A stretch of DNA of 64,000 bases from an uncultured Alphaproteobacteria bacterium (GTDB lineage: Bacteria > Pseudomonadota > Alphaproteobacteria > Micropepsales > Micropepsaceae). The notes below the pieces were generated by a model that worked only from the letters and a program-made list of their open reading frames with translations, did not search any database and was not told the DNA's origin. Positions 1 to 9,027 of the stretch are shown one piece after another. The position numbers and the translations under genes are program-made. The stretch's first letter is position 1; the number at the start of each line of letters is the position of its first letter. The DNA is taken from the NCBI GenBank assembly GCA_937865685.1, contig CALMGU010000076.1:1-64000 (forward strand), in the 5' to 3' direction.

Positions 1-1370
1 AATTCGGTATTGGCCCAGGGACCCAGCACGATGCCCAGCTTGGGCTCGGTCATGCTGGCGGTGACGTCGCCTGAATTGCCCGTACCCGCGATGTTGGAAA
101 CGTCGAAGCGGAACAGGTCCCCGCGCAGGCCCATGATGGTGCGCAGCCGGGGCGTCCAATGCGTTTCGTTCTGGACATAAAAAGCCGCATTGGTTTCCGA
201 GATACGGTCGAACACATCCGACGACAATCGCTGGCGCCGTTCGGTATGGAACAACCCGTTGCGGATCTCATCGTCGCGCAGCTGCAAGCCGATCGTGGTG
301 CTGGAATTGGCCCCGAACAACATGTGGTCCCAGGCCTGATCGATGGCGCCGCCAAAGACGTAACGGGCGTCCTGCTGCTCGAACTGATCGCCGCGCACGG
401 GATCGTTCAGGACGTATGTGAAGTTGGAGAAGAGATCGAGATCGTAATAAAGCCCATAGGCCGTGGCATGGAAGCGGCTGTTGCCGTCCGTCCGCCGCCA
501 ATCCGCCGACAGGGAGTAACGCCCGGTTTTGCCACCGTCGGAATTGTCCAGCGCGCCCCAGCGCGAGATCTGGATGGTGGATGGTGGCGCGCCAACCGGA
601 TCGGCGCGGCCGCTGATGGCGCGGTCCGCCACCTGGTCGGTGGAATTCCAGATGTTGCGATAGGCCATGGCGGTGAGTGACCAGCCATTCTCCACATCGC
701 CTTCGGCATAGCGCAGCATGCCGCCGATCTTGCGCGCGTCGTCGCCCTTCACCCAGGGGCCGTCATTATGCTCCAGCGCCAGGGCATAGATCATGTTGCC
801 GGCGCCGATGCCCGCATTGTCGGCCAGAAAGGCGCGGCCATAGCCGAACTGGCCGCCTTCGATCCGCGCGATCCCGGACGGCAGCACATCGTAATACCGC
901 ACGCTGAAAGCGCCCGCGGACCCGAAATCGCCCACATCGGCGTAATAGGGACCCTTTTTGTAATCGACCTGACGGATCAGTTCGGGAATGGCGAAATTGA
1001 GATCGGAATAACCCTGGCCATGGCCGTGACTGGGCATGTTCACCGGCACGCCGTCGACATCGATGGCAAGATCGGTGCCGTGATCCAGGTTGAAGCCGCG
1101 CAGGAAATACTGGTTGGCTTTGCCGCTGCCCGAATGCTGGGTGATGATGACGCCGGGAATATTCTCCACGATCTCGCCGGGCCGAAGCAGCGGGCGCAGC
1201 TCCAGATCGGCGGCGCCCACCGCGCCCTGATTGGCGGAAGCGGCGATTCCGGTGAGATCGGCGGCGCGGCCCGTGACGATCACGGTTTCCAGCCCGCTCT
1301 CCGCCGCGCGTGACGGCAATGCGATCACCGGCATCGCCGCCGCCGCCAATAATAATGCCCGCAAATTCAT
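1..1370 (-). CDS. TonB-dependent outer membrane receptor, probable nickel uptake (3' part outside window)
   Basis: The reading frame starts at an ATG (1370-1368) and runs off the left edge after 456 codons, so the C-terminal barrel strands are missing. It opens with a signal peptide (MNLRALLLAAAAMPVIALPSRA), followed by a plug domain containing ENIPGVIITQHSG, FLRGFNLDHGTD and VDGVPVNMPSHGHG, the typical layout of TonB-dependent receptors. Later residues alternate polar and aromatic as in barrel strands. Family knowledge: these proteins import metal chelates, cobalamin or glycans using TonB energy. Two perfect NikR operators sit directly upstream and nikR is divergent, which points to nickel or a nickel chelate as substrate; that is inference. 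A start further upstream is unlikely because the operators begin 16 bases before the ATG. Confidence 0.9.
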   Translation of the reverse strand, partial: MNLRALLLAAAAMPVIALPSRAAESGLETVIVTGRAADLTGIAASANQGAVGAADLELRPLLRPGEIVENIPGVIITQHSGSGKANQYFLRGFNLDHGTDLAIDVDGVPVNMPSHGHGQGYSDLNFAIPELIRQVDYKKGPYYADVGDFGSAGAFSVRYYDVLPSGIARIEGGQFGYGRAFLADNAGIGAGNMIYALALEHNDGPWVKGDDARKIGGMLRYAEGDVENGWSLTAMAYRNIWNSTDQVADRAISGRADPVGAPPSTIQISRWGALDNSDGGKTGRYSLSADWRRTDGNSRFHATAYGLYYDLDLFSNFTYVLNDPVRGDQFEQQDARYVFGGAIDQAWDHMLFGANSSTTIGLQLRDDEIRNGLFHTERRQRLSSDVFDRISETNAAFYVQNETHWTPRLRTIMGLRGDLFRFDVSNIAGTGNSGDVTASMTEPKLGIVLGPWANTE

Positions 1371-1385
1371 GCCGCTTCCCATGCG

Positions 1386-1413
1386 GTATGATGAATTTTA
1401 GAAATCATCATAC
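1386..1413. promoter_or_regulatory. NikR operator, copy 1
   Basis: GTATGA, 16 bases, then TCATAC: a perfect match to the known NikR recognition dyad (GTATGA-N16-TCATAC). It lies 16 bases upstream of the receptor ATG, where bound NikR would block its promoter or early elongation. Confidence 0.9.
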
Positions 1414-1417
1414 CAAC

Positions 1418-1445
1418 GTATGATTATTTCCAAGGGACGTCATAC
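1418..1445. promoter_or_regulatory. NikR operator, copy 2
   Basis: A second perfect GTATGA-N16-TCATAC dyad, starting exactly 32 bases after the first (about three helical turns). The two dyads are separated by four bases and differ in their N16 cores, so this is not a simple duplication. It lies between the divergent receptor and nikR genes. Confidence 0.9.
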
Positions 1446-1557
1446 TGGCAAGTTACGAATGGACGCGGATTGCCGCATGAGGTTTTTCGGATGCGGCATT
1501 GTACAAAGCCGCATCCCTGTTCCACATTGAGTGACAGATTATCGGCTGGAGTTTTTG

Positions 1558-2028
1558 ATGAACCGCGTGACCATCACCCTGGATGACGAACTGCTTGCCG
1601 AGGTGGACAAGCTGATCAAGACGCGGGGCTATCAGAACCGGTCGGAAGCGATCCGCGATCTGGCGCGGGGCGGCCTGCGCCAGGCGGCGGAAAGCGCCAA
1701 CGTCAATGGCGATTGCGTCGCCACCCTGGTCTATACCTATGACCACCACACCCGCGACCTGCCCAAGCGATTGGTACAGACTTTCCACGATCATCACGAT
1801 CTGGCGGTCTCGACCCTGCATGTGCATCTGGATCACGACTCGTGCCTGGAGGTGAATGTGCTTCGGGGCAAATCACGCGATGTGCGGCACCTGGCGGATC
1901 ATGTGATCGCCGAACGCGGCATCCATCACGGGCGGCTGGTGATGTTTCCGGCGGAGGAGACAAAGCCCCACAGTCATGGCCATAACGGCAAAAAGCACAC
2001 CCACCTGCATGTGCGCAAAGCCGGTTGA
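1558..2028 (+). CDS. nikR: Nickel-responsive transcriptional regulator NikR
   Basis: 156 residues, the usual NikR size. The N-terminal ribbon-helix-helix domain (MNRVTITLDDELLAEVDKLI, about 1-45) binds DNA. The C-terminal ACT-like domain (about 55-135) carries the four nickel ligands at expected spacing: H77, H88, H90 and C96 in LHVHLDHDSCLE, equivalent to E. coli H76, H87, H89 and C95. The last 20 residues are unusually His-rich (PHSHGHNGKKHTHLH). The ATG at 1558 is preferred over an upstream GTG at 1531 because family members begin at MxRVTITLD and a GGAG lies about 7 bases upstream. It probably represses the divergent TonB receptor through the paired operators; autoregulation is possible since the operators lie 113 bases upstream. 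Confidence 0.97.
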   Translation: MNRVTITLDDELLAEVDKLIKTRGYQNRSEAIRDLARGGLRQAAESANVNGDCVATLVYTYDHHTRDLPKRLVQTFHDHHDLAVSTLHVHLDHDSCLEVNVLRGKSRDVRHLADHVIAERGIHHGRLVMFPAEETKPHSHGHNGKKHTHLHVRKAG

Positions 2029-2141
2029 TCCGAAAGCCGCCAAAGGGCAGATAATGCCGTCATATTTTTTCGCGGGCCCCCGCTGAGGAAAGCGATGTGG
2101 GGGCCGTCATTCTGAAACAGAAAGATTCATCGGGAGGTTTC

Positions 2142-3416
2142 ATGTCTTATTCTGCATTGTCACGCCGCATCCGCCTCGGCACCGGCATCGCCGCATTGGC
2201 GGCACTCTTCGCGACCGGCCCCTCCATGGTCGCCCAGGCCCAGAGCGGCGGCGACATCATGGTGCCCAAATTCGAAGTCGATCCCTATTGGCCCAAGCCC
2301 CTGCCCAATCACTGGCTGATGGGCAACACGATCGGCCTGGACGTGGACAAGAACGACAATGTCTGGATCATCCACCGGCCCCAGACCTTGGAATTCATGG
2401 AGACCTACCGCACGCGGGGCGAATCCGATTGCTGCACGGCGGCACCGGACGTGCTCGCCTTCAATCCGGCGGGCGATGTGATCAAGCATTGGGGCAAGGC
2501 CGCGGGCCATGACTGGCCCACTTCCAATCACGGCATCACCATCGACAAGGACGGCAATGTCTGGCTGGGCGGCAATGGCCCCGATCAGCCCGGCCCCGCC
2601 GCCGGCACCATGGCCCAGTTCCAGGCGGACGCAAAGCGCGCGCCCGGCGCAGGCGAAGGCGGCGAGGGCGGCCGCTATCACGACAGCTTCATTTTGAAGA
2701 TGAGCCCGGACGGCAAATATCTGGGCCAGATCGGCAAGGCCAATGCCAGCAAGGGCAGCCTGGACACCGAGAATGTGAAAGGCGTGGCCCTGGTCCGCTT
2801 CCTGCCCGGCACCAACGAATTGGTGGCGGCGGACGGCTATGGCAACCACCGCATCTCGGTGTGGGACGCCACCACCATGAAGTTCAAGCGCATGTGGGGC
2901 GCCTATGGCAAAAAGCCCAGCGACGCGAACATCCCGCCTTACAATCCCAAATCGCCGCAATTCGGCAATCCGGTCCATTGCGCCGAACCGACCAAGGACA
3001 ATCTGCTTTATGTCTGCGACCGCATGAACAACCGGGTGCAGATCTTCAAATTCGATGGCACCTTTGTGCGCGAATTCGTGATCGAGCCGAAATCCAAGGG
3101 CGACGGCACGCCCTGGGGCATCGCCTTCTCCCAGGACCCGCAGCAGAAATTCATGTTCATCATCGACGGGACCAACGAGAAGATCCATGTCTATGACCGC
3201 CAGTCCGAAAAGGAATTGTACACCTTCGGCGGCGGCGGCCGCACGGCGGGTCAGTTCTATGCGGTCCACAACATCATCGCGGATTCCAAGGGCAACCTCT
3301 ACACCACCGAGACCTATCGCGGTCAGCGGGTGCAGAAGTTCGTCTATAAGGGCATGGTGCCGCTTTCCCAGCTGATCAAGGAAGGCAAGGTCGGCAACAG
3401 CCTGATCAACCCGTAA
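2142..3416 (+). CDS. Secreted NHL/six-bladed beta-propeller protein
   Basis: 424 residues beginning at an ATG preceded by a strong GGGAGG. A signal peptide (RRIRLGTGIAALAALFATGP then AQAQS) directs export. The rest shows repeated strands of NHL type: DKNDNVWIIHRP, DKDGNVWLGGNG, ADGYGNHRISVWD, CDRMNNRVQIFKFDGTFVRE, DGTNEKIHVYDRQ and DSKGNLYTTETYRGQRVQKF. Such periplasmic propellers resemble the lyase domain of peptidyl-alpha-hydroxyglycine amidating enzymes, but enzyme function cannot be read from the sequence. The gene is monocistronic, followed by a clear terminator. The substrate is unknown. Confidence 0.85.
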   Translation: MSYSALSRRIRLGTGIAALAALFATGPSMVAQAQSGGDIMVPKFEVDPYWPKPLPNHWLMGNTIGLDVDKNDNVWIIHRPQTLEFMETYRTRGESDCCTAAPDVLAFNPAGDVIKHWGKAAGHDWPTSNHGITIDKDGNVWLGGNGPDQPGPAAGTMAQFQADAKRAPGAGEGGEGGRYHDSFILKMSPDGKYLGQIGKANASKGSLDTENVKGVALVRFLPGTNELVAADGYGNHRISVWDATTMKFKRMWGAYGKKPSDANIPPYNPKSPQFGNPVHCAEPTKDNLLYVCDRMNNRVQIFKFDGTFVREFVIEPKSKGDGTPWGIAFSQDPQQKFMFIIDGTNEKIHVYDRQSEKELYTFGGGGRTAGQFYAVHNIIADSKGNLYTTETYRGQRVQKFVYKGMVPLSQLIKEGKVGNSLINP

Positions 3417-3440
3417 ACCCGCTTCACAAGACGAAAGAGA

Positions 3441-3470
3441 GGCGCGGGGGCAATTCCCGCGCCTTTTTTT
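3441..3470 (+). terminator. Rho-independent terminator
   Basis: Stem GGCGCGGG / CCCGCGCC with a 7-base loop, followed immediately by seven T residues; placed 24 bases after the beta-propeller stop codon. Confidence 0.93.
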
Positions 3471-3478
3471 GGGCTCTA

Positions 3479-3552
3479 TTTGTCGCGGTTCCGGACGGAA
3501 AACGTCGCGCTACGCTGCCGCTAGCGACCACACTTTTCCTGGAACCGCTCTA
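3479..3552. repeat. Intergenic palindromic repeat, copy 1
   Basis: This stretch shares TTTGTCGCGG(T/C)TCCGGACGG, then GAAAAC, and CACACTTTTCCTGGAACCGCT with 30012-30065. The ends are imperfectly complementary (GCGG.TCCGG / TTCC.GGAACCGC), so it can fold. Relative to the second copy it has about 20 extra bases in the middle (around 3512-3529). The right end includes the stop codon of the Ku gene. Confidence 0.8.
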
Positions 3553-4452
3553 ACCCCGCGCCCGTTTCGCGGACGACTTACCGCCCTTGGCCTTCAGGCT
3601 TTTCTTCAACGCCGCCATCAGGTCGATGACATTGTCTTCTTCCACCGGCTCGGCGGTGACCAGCTTCTCGCCCTTCTGCTTGCGCCGGATCAGATCGCGC
3701 AATGCATTCTCATAGCGGTCCTCGAATTTTTCCGGTTCGAAATCGCCCTCCCGCTGCTCGATGATCTTGCGGGCGATCTGGATCATCTCCTTGTCGGGCC
3801 GCGATGCGGGAATATCGGCGAAGGCATCCTTCGACGGAATGACTTCATCGCCCATCCGCAAGGTATAGACGATGATGCCCTTGTCCTTTGGCTCCAGCGC
3901 CACCAGCCTTTCGCGGGTATGCATCACCACCCGGCCCAGCGCGATGCGCCCGGCTTCCGACAGGGCTTCGCGGATCACGGTATAAGCTTCGACGCCGCTG
4001 TCTTCATTGGGCACCAGATAATAGGGATCGTTCCAGTAAAGCCGGTCGATCTCCGTCTCATCCACGAAGCGCTCGATATCGATGGTGCGGGTGGTTTCCA
4101 GTTTCACCGCCTTCAATTCCTCGTTGCTGAGAACGACATATTTGTTCTTGGCCAGCTCATAGCCCTTGACCAGATCGGCGCGTTCCACCGGCCCGGTATC
4201 GGGATCGGTGGGCACCATGCGGATGCGGTTGTTGGTTTCCGGATTGAGCAGATGAAAGGAGATATCGCTGGACTTGGTGGTGGCGCCGAACAGGGCGACC
4301 GGGCAGGACACCAGGGACAGGCGCAGCTGCCCCTGCCAGATGGGCCGGGACGACAAATGCGGTTCGTTGGAATTGGCGGGCTTGTGATGGCCCGCGATCT
4401 TGTGTGCCTTGGCTTTCCGCTTGGCAGGTTTGGCTTTCTTTTTTGCGGCCAT
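3550..4452 (-). CDS. ku: Ku protein, non-homologous end joining
   Basis: 300 residues, the usual size for bacterial Ku homodimers. After a Lys-rich N-terminal tail ([18 protein letters not shown]) comes the Ku core: [45 protein letters not shown] and [14 protein letters not shown]. The C-terminal tail ends in basic residues ([17 protein letters not shown]). Ku forms a ring on broken DNA ends and recruits LigD, encoded divergently 68 bases away; the shared promoter region implies co-regulation. The N-terminus of LigD also begins MAAKKK. The stop codon lies in a palindromic repeat. Confidence 0.97.
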   Translation of the reverse strand: MAAKKKAKPAKRKAKAHKIAGHHKPANSNEPHLSSRPIWQGQLRLSLVSCPVALFGATTKSSDISFHLLNPETNNRIRMVPTDPDTGPVERADLVKGYELAKNKYVVLSNEELKAVKLETTRTIDIERFVDETEIDRLYWNDPYYLVPNEDSGVEAYTVIREALSEAGRIALGRVVMHTRERLVALEPKDKGIIVYTLRMGDEVIPSKDAFADIPASRPDKEMIQIARKIIEQREGDFEPEKFEDRYENALRDLIRRKQKGEKLVTAEPVEEDNVIDLMAALKKSLKAKGGKSSAKRARG

Positions 4453-4520
4453 GGGCTTTTTCTCCGGGAACCGGAACGGAAACGCGGGCCAGGACCTATG
4501 TTTCCCAGGAAGGAACCGTC

Positions 4521-7133
4521 ATGGCTGCAAAGAAGAAGTCCGCCCAGAAAGCCCTGGCCAAATACCGGTCGATGCGGGATTTCGCCGTCACCGCCGAACC
4601 CAGCGGCAAGGCCGGCGGCGCCAAGCCTTCCAAACGCCTGCGCTATGTGATTCAGAAGCATGCCGCCACCCGGCTCCACTATGATTTCCGTCTGGAACTG
4701 AACGGCACCTTCCGCTCCTGGGCGGTGACGCGGGGGCCTTCGCTTGACCCCGCCGACAAGCGCCTGGCGGTGGAGGTCGAGGATCATCCCCTCGATTACG
4801 GCGATTTCGAAGGCACCATTCCCAAGGGCCAGTATGGCGGCGGCACGGTAATGCTGTGGGACCGGGGCTATTGGGCGCCGGACGGCGATCCGGACAAGAT
4901 GCTGGCCAAGGGCGATCTGAAATTCGCGCTGGAAGGCGAGAAGCTGCATGGCGGCTGGGTGCTGGTCCGCATGCGCAAGGACAAATTCAAAAGCAAGCGC
5001 AACAACTGGCTTCTGATCAAGCATCACGACAAATACGCCAAGGACGGCAAGGGCGACGCGATCCTGGAAAAAGATCACTCCGTGGCATCGGGCCGGGCGA
5101 TGAAGGCGATCGAGAGCGGCAGCGGCAAAAAGCCGAAGCCCTTCATGCGGGCGAAAAGCTTCAAGGCCGATGCGGTGTGGAATTCGAAGGCGGGCAAAAA
5201 AGACAAAGACGAAGAACCTGAGCCGGTGAAGCCGAAAGCGGTTTCATCTTTGCCCAAATTCGTGCCGCCGCAACTTTGCCGCCTGGTGGATCAGCCGCCA
5301 TCCGGCACCGATTGGGTGCATGAAGTGAAGTTCGACGGTTATCGCCTGCAGCTGCGGGTGGAGGATGGCAAGGCGCGCCTTCTCACCCGGAAGGGTTTGG
5401 ATTGGACACCGAAATTCGCCGCGATCGCCAAATCCGCCGCGGACCTGCCCGACAGCATCATCGATGGCGAAGTCTGCGCCTTGGATCACAATGGCGCGCC
5501 GGATTTCGCCGCGCTCCAGGCTGCCCTGTCGGACGGCAAGACCGAGCCCTTGATCTTCTTTGCCTTCGATCTTCTCTTTGCGGAGGACGAAGACTTGCGC
5601 CGCCTGCCCTTGTCGGCGCGCAAGGCGCGGCTGAAGAAACTGCTGGCCAGGCATGAAACCCATATCCGCTATGTCGAGCATTTCACCAGCGGCGGCGATG
5701 CGGTGTTGCTATCGGCTTGCCGGATGAATCTGGAAGGCATCGTCTCCAAGAAGCTGGACGCGCCCTACACATCCGGACGGGGCGATACCTGGACCAAAGC
5801 CAAATGCCGCGCGGGGCATGAAGTGGTGATTGGGGGATGGTCTACGACGGCGGGGAAATTCCGCTCCCTGCTGGTGGGCGTCCATCGCGGCGACCATCTG
5901 ATCTATGTGGGGCGAGTGGGCACCGGCTATTCCGCCGGCAAAGTGAAGCAATTGATGCCCAAGCTGAAGGAAGTGGCGGCCAAAGCTTCGCCCTTTAGCG
6001 GCAAAGGCGCGCCGAAAAGCGAACGCGGCGTCCATTGGCTGAAACCGGACCTGGTGGCGGAAATCGAGTTTGCAGGCTGGACCGGCGACGGCATGGTGCG
6101 CCAGGCTGCCTTCAAGGGCCTGCGCGCCGACAAACCTGCCAGCGATGTGGAGGCTGAAACGCCCAGGAAAACAAAAAAACTGGCCACGCCAAAAGCGGGA
6201 AAAGCGGCACCGAAGAAAGCCGCCTCGGACGCGGTGGTGATGAACATTCCCATCTCCCATCCCGACAAGCCGCTATGGCCGGATGCGGGCGATGGCGAGC
6301 CTGTCACCAAGCTGGATCTGGCCCGCTATTACGAAGCGGTGGGCGACTGGATGCTGCCGCACATCAAGGGCCGGCCCTGCTCGTTGGTGCGCGCGCCCGA
6401 CGGGATCGACGGCGATCAACGATTTTTCCAGCGTCATGCCATGGCGGGACAATCCAGCCTGTTCAGCGAAGTCAAAGTTTCGGGGGACCGCAAAGCCTAT
6501 TTGCAGATCGACCGGGTCGAAGCCCTGGCCGCCGTGGCCCAGGCGGGCGGGCTGGAACTGCACCCCTGGAACAACGCGCCCGGCCATCCCGACCAGCCGG
6601 GCCGTTTCGTGTTCGATCTGGATCCGTCGCCCGATCTGGATTTCGCCGATGTGGTGGCGGCGGCCAATGAATTGAAGACGCGGCTGGAAAGTCTGGGCCT
6701 TGCTCCCTTCGCCAAGACCACCGGCGGCAAGGGCCTGCATGTGGTGACGCCCTTCGATGCGGGTACCTCCATCGGCTGGCGGCACGCCAAAGCCATCGCA
6801 CGGGAAATCTGCGCCCGCATGGCGGCGGACAGTCCGGACAAATATCTGGTCAACATGTCCAAGCAAAAGCGAAAGGGAAAAATCTTCCTGGATTATCTGC
6901 GCAACGACCGCATGGCGACGGCGGTGGCCCCGCTCAGTCCCCGCGCCCGGCCGGGCGCCACCGTGTCCATGCCGCTGACATGGAGCGCGGTGAAAAAGGG
7001 CCTGGATCCCAAACACTTCACCGTCCGCACCGCGCCCGCGCTTCTGAAAAAGAGCAGTGCCTGGAAGGATTACGCCAGGGCGGAAAGGCCGCTCTTGCCG
7101 GTGTTGAAGAAGTTGGCGCTGAAGAAATCTTGA
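4521..7133 (+). CDS. ligD: ATP-dependent DNA ligase LigD (phosphoesterase-ligase-polymerase)
   Basis: 870 residues with all three end-joining modules. The 3'-phosphoesterase domain (about 40-190) has [14 protein letters not shown] and [13 protein letters not shown]. The ligase domain (about 250-560) has the adenylated lysine in HEVKFDGYR (K270) and the [16 protein letters not shown] motif. The primase-polymerase domain (about 575-860) has the metal-binding pair in [12 protein letters not shown] (D699, D701). The order matches the Pseudomonas type. An AGGAAGG sequence precedes the ATG at 4521; a longer upstream frame exists but would overlap the Ku start and lacks homology. Works with the divergent Ku to repair double-strand breaks. 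Confidence 0.97.
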   Translation: MAAKKKSAQKALAKYRSMRDFAVTAEPSGKAGGAKPSKRLRYVIQKHAATRLHYDFRLELNGTFRSWAVTRGPSLDPADKRLAVEVEDHPLDYGDFEGTIPKGQYGGGTVMLWDRGYWAPDGDPDKMLAKGDLKFALEGEKLHGGWVLVRMRKDKFKSKRNNWLLIKHHDKYAKDGKGDAILEKDHSVASGRAMKAIESGSGKKPKPFMRAKSFKADAVWNSKAGKKDKDEEPEPVKPKAVSSLPKFVPPQLCRLVDQPPSGTDWVHEVKFDGYRLQLRVEDGKARLLTRKGLDWTPKFAAIAKSAADLPDSIIDGEVCALDHNGAPDFAALQAALSDGKTEPLIFFAFDLLFAEDEDLRRLPLSARKARLKKLLARHETHIRYVEHFTSGGDAVLLSACRMNLEGIVSKKLDAPYTSGRGDTWTKAKCRAGHEVVIGGWSTTAGKFRSLLVGVHRGDHLIYVGRVGTGYSAGKVKQLMPKLKEVAAKASPFSGKGAPKSERGVHWLKPDLVAEIEFAGWTGDGMVRQAAFKGLRADKPASDVEAETPRKTKKLATPKAGKAAPKKAASDAVVMNIPISHPDKPLWPDAGDGEPVTKLDLARYYEAVGDWMLPHIKGRPCSLVRAPDGIDGDQRFFQRHAMAGQSSLFSEVKVSGDRKAYLQIDRVEALAAVAQAGGLELHPWNNAPGHPDQPGRFVFDLDPSPDLDFADVVAAANELKTRLESLGLAPFAKTTGGKGLHVVTPFDAGTSIGWRHAKAIAREICARMAADSPDKYLVNMSKQKRKGKIFLDYLRNDRMATAVAPLSPRARPGATVSMPLTWSAVKKGLDPKHFTVRTAPALLKKSSAWKDYARAERPLLPVLKKLALKKS

Positions 7134-7136
7134 TGC

Positions 7137-7547
7137 TTACTTCTTATCCAAGGTCGTCAGCGGCGCTTCGTTGGTGTCCACGACAAAGATCGCCAGCAGC
7201 TTGGCCGGTTCGGTCTTGCTGGCATTCTCGCTGACCCGGTGATGGGCGCCCGGATTTTCCGTGAAATACTCGCCCACATGATAGACCTTGACCGGACCGT
7301 CATCGACCTGGCTGCGCACCGCCCCTTCCAGCACATAGCCGGTGATGAAAGCCGATGGTGCGTGATGGTGCGACGGCGTGCCCCCGCCGGGCGGATAATT
7401 CACCACCAGGGCAGTGATGCTTTTGCCCGGAATGTTGGGAATGGGCAGGTTGAAACCGGGCGCGCTGCTGGATGGGGCGGCCGGGACGGGCTGCGCGAGC
7501 GCGGCGCTCGCTCCCAGAACGACCGCGAAGAGTGCCATTCTGATCAT
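7137..7547 (-). CDS. Secreted cupin-domain protein
   Basis: 136 residues. An N-terminal signal peptide (MIRMALFAVVLGASAALAQP) precedes one cupin domain with a metal-binding HHH cluster (GGGTPSHHHAPSAFITGYVLEG) and a second motif around YFTENPGAHHRVSENA. Cupins of this kind bind a metal; no substrate can be named. The start is uncertain: ATG codons at 7562, 7547 and 7538 are all possible, and 7547 gives the most normal signal peptide. It converges with ligD, with 3 bases between the stop codons. Confidence 0.75.
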   Translation of the reverse strand: MIRMALFAVVLGASAALAQPVPAAPSSSAPGFNLPIPNIPGKSITALVVNYPPGGGTPSHHHAPSAFITGYVLEGAVRSQVDDGPVKVYHVGEYFTENPGAHHRVSENASKTEPAKLLAIFVVDTNEAPLTTLDKK

Positions 7548-7620
7548 CGGGATCCCCGTCATTGTGACGGATGCAGTCTGGCACCTTTCCCTGCCGCCGC
7601 CCAGCATCCGGCGGTGACCG

Positions 7621-9027
7621 TCAGGCCGCTTCCGCCAACCGGGCCGGCATCACCAGGCTGATGGTGGTTCCCACGCCCGGCGCGCTTTCGATTTCCAGCC
7701 GTCCGCCATGCAGCTCGGTAAAAGCCTTGGCCAAAGGCAGGCCCAGCCCCGTGCCTTCATAGCGGCGGTTGAGGGCGCTATCGATCTGCCGGAACGGCTT
7801 CATCGCGATCAGGACATCTTCCGGCGACATACCGATCCCGGTATCGGCAATGACGATCGCCAGGTCGCCGCCCCGGATTTTCACGGTCAAGCCGACGCTG
7901 CCTCCCACCGCGGTGAACTTCACGGCATTGGAAAGAATGTTCAACATCGCCTGCTTCAAGCGGATTTCGTCGGCCAGCACCACCGGCAGATCGGGAGGAA
8001 TATCGAGATTCAGCGTCACCCGCGCGGCGTCGGCCAGCGGCAGCACGATCCGGTGACAGGCTTCCGCCAGATCCGCGACAAAGACCGGCGCTTCGCGCAA
8101 TTCCAGGGCGCCGACTTCGATCTTCGAAAGATCCAGGATCCCGTTCACCACATCCTTGAGATGCACGCCCGAGCGCTGGATGTCGTCAGCATATTCGCGG
8201 TATTTCGGGTTGAGCGGCCCGGCAATTTCATATTGCATCATCTGCGCGAAGCCGATGATCGCGTTCAGCGGCGTGCGCAGCTCATGACTCATATTGGCCA
8301 GGAACGCGGATTTGGCGCGGTCGGCATCCTTGGCCTCGTCGCGGGCCTTTTCCAGTTGAACGGTCTGGGCGCGCAAGGATTCTTCGGCGCGCTGACGCTC
8401 GATCACCCGCCCCAGCTGGGTGCCGATCTGGGCCATCAGGTCCAGGACCGCATCGTCCGGCTTGCGCGGCTGGTTGCCGAAGAATTCCAGCACCGCCACC
8501 ACGTCCTGGCCGCAGAGGACAGGAAAGGCGACGGCGCTGCGCAATCCGCAAGCCTGCGCGATGCCGGAGCGCGGAAAATTATCGTCGGCGGCCAGATCGT
8601 CGATCCAGATCGGCTTGCCGGTTTCCTGTGCCCGTCCCGGCAATCCGACCTGACTGGCGAACAGGGAAACTTCGCTGACTTTGCGGAATGCGCGCACGGA
8701 TGCGGGATCGGCGGCGTGCCAGATCCCCGCGCTGCGCAAGAGAACGCCGTCCGGGCCGCGATCGGCCAGAAAACAATGGCCGGTGTCCCAGTTGTGAAAA
8801 CGGCAGATTTCCTCCACCGCATAGAGAAGGATGCCGTCGGCGCTGCGGCTCTGATTGGCGGCGGCGGCAATGCGCTCCAGGAACTGAAGCTCCTGCTGAC
8901 GCTCGTAAAGCGCGCGCAGCCCTTTCTCGGCGATCGCCTCGGCTTCCAGGCGCGTGGCGCGTTCGCGCTCCAGCCTGCGTCTCAAGCGTTGATTTTCGGC
9001 GGCCAGCGCGTCTTGGTCAGGCTGCAT
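7621..9027 (-). CDS. GAF-domain sensor histidine kinase, partner of H-NOX
   Basis: 468 residues. An N-terminal coiled coil (about 5-50) is followed by a GAF domain (about 55-210, with HNWDTGHCFL and RSAVAFPVL), a second short coiled coil, a HisKA domain with the phospho-acceptor H248 in ANMSHELRTPLNAIIGFA, and a HATPase domain (ILSNAVKFT, VIADTGIGM, GTGLGLPLAKA). There is no transmembrane segment, so it is cytoplasmic. Its start overlaps the end of the upstream H-NOX gene by 11 bases, so the two are translationally coupled. By analogy with other H-NOX/kinase pairs, NO binding by the partner should change autophosphorylation. No response regulator is encoded nearby. Confidence 0.92.
   Translation of the reverse strand: MQPDQDALAAENQRLRRRLERERATRLEAEAIAEKGLRALYERQQELQFLERIAAAANQSRSADGILLYAVEEICRFHNWDTGHCFLADRGPDGVLLRSAGIWHAADPASVRAFRKVSEVSLFASQVGLPGRAQETGKPIWIDDLAADDNFPRSGIAQACGLRSAVAFPVLCGQDVVAVLEFFGNQPRKPDDAVLDLMAQIGTQLGRVIERQRAEESLRAQTVQLEKARDEAKDADRAKSAFLANMSHELRTPLNAIIGFAQMMQYEIAGPLNPKYREYADDIQRSGVHLKDVVNGILDLSKIEVGALELREAPVFVADLAEACHRIVLPLADAARVTLNLDIPPDLPVVLADEIRLKQAMLNILSNAVKFTAVGGSVGLTVKIRGGDLAIVIADTGIGMSPEDVLIAMKPFRQIDSALNRRYEGTGLGLPLAKAFTELHGGRLEIESAPGVGTTISLVMPARLAEAA

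Noticed and set aside
2160-3269. Long minus-strand frame opposite the beta-propeller gene
   Set aside because: Mirror frame of a gene with clear signal peptide, SD and NHL repeats; no recognisable domain.
4404-4520. Possible 39-residue N-terminal extension of LigD
   Set aside because: It overlaps the start of the divergent Ku gene, and the ATG at 4521 has a strong SD and fits the family.
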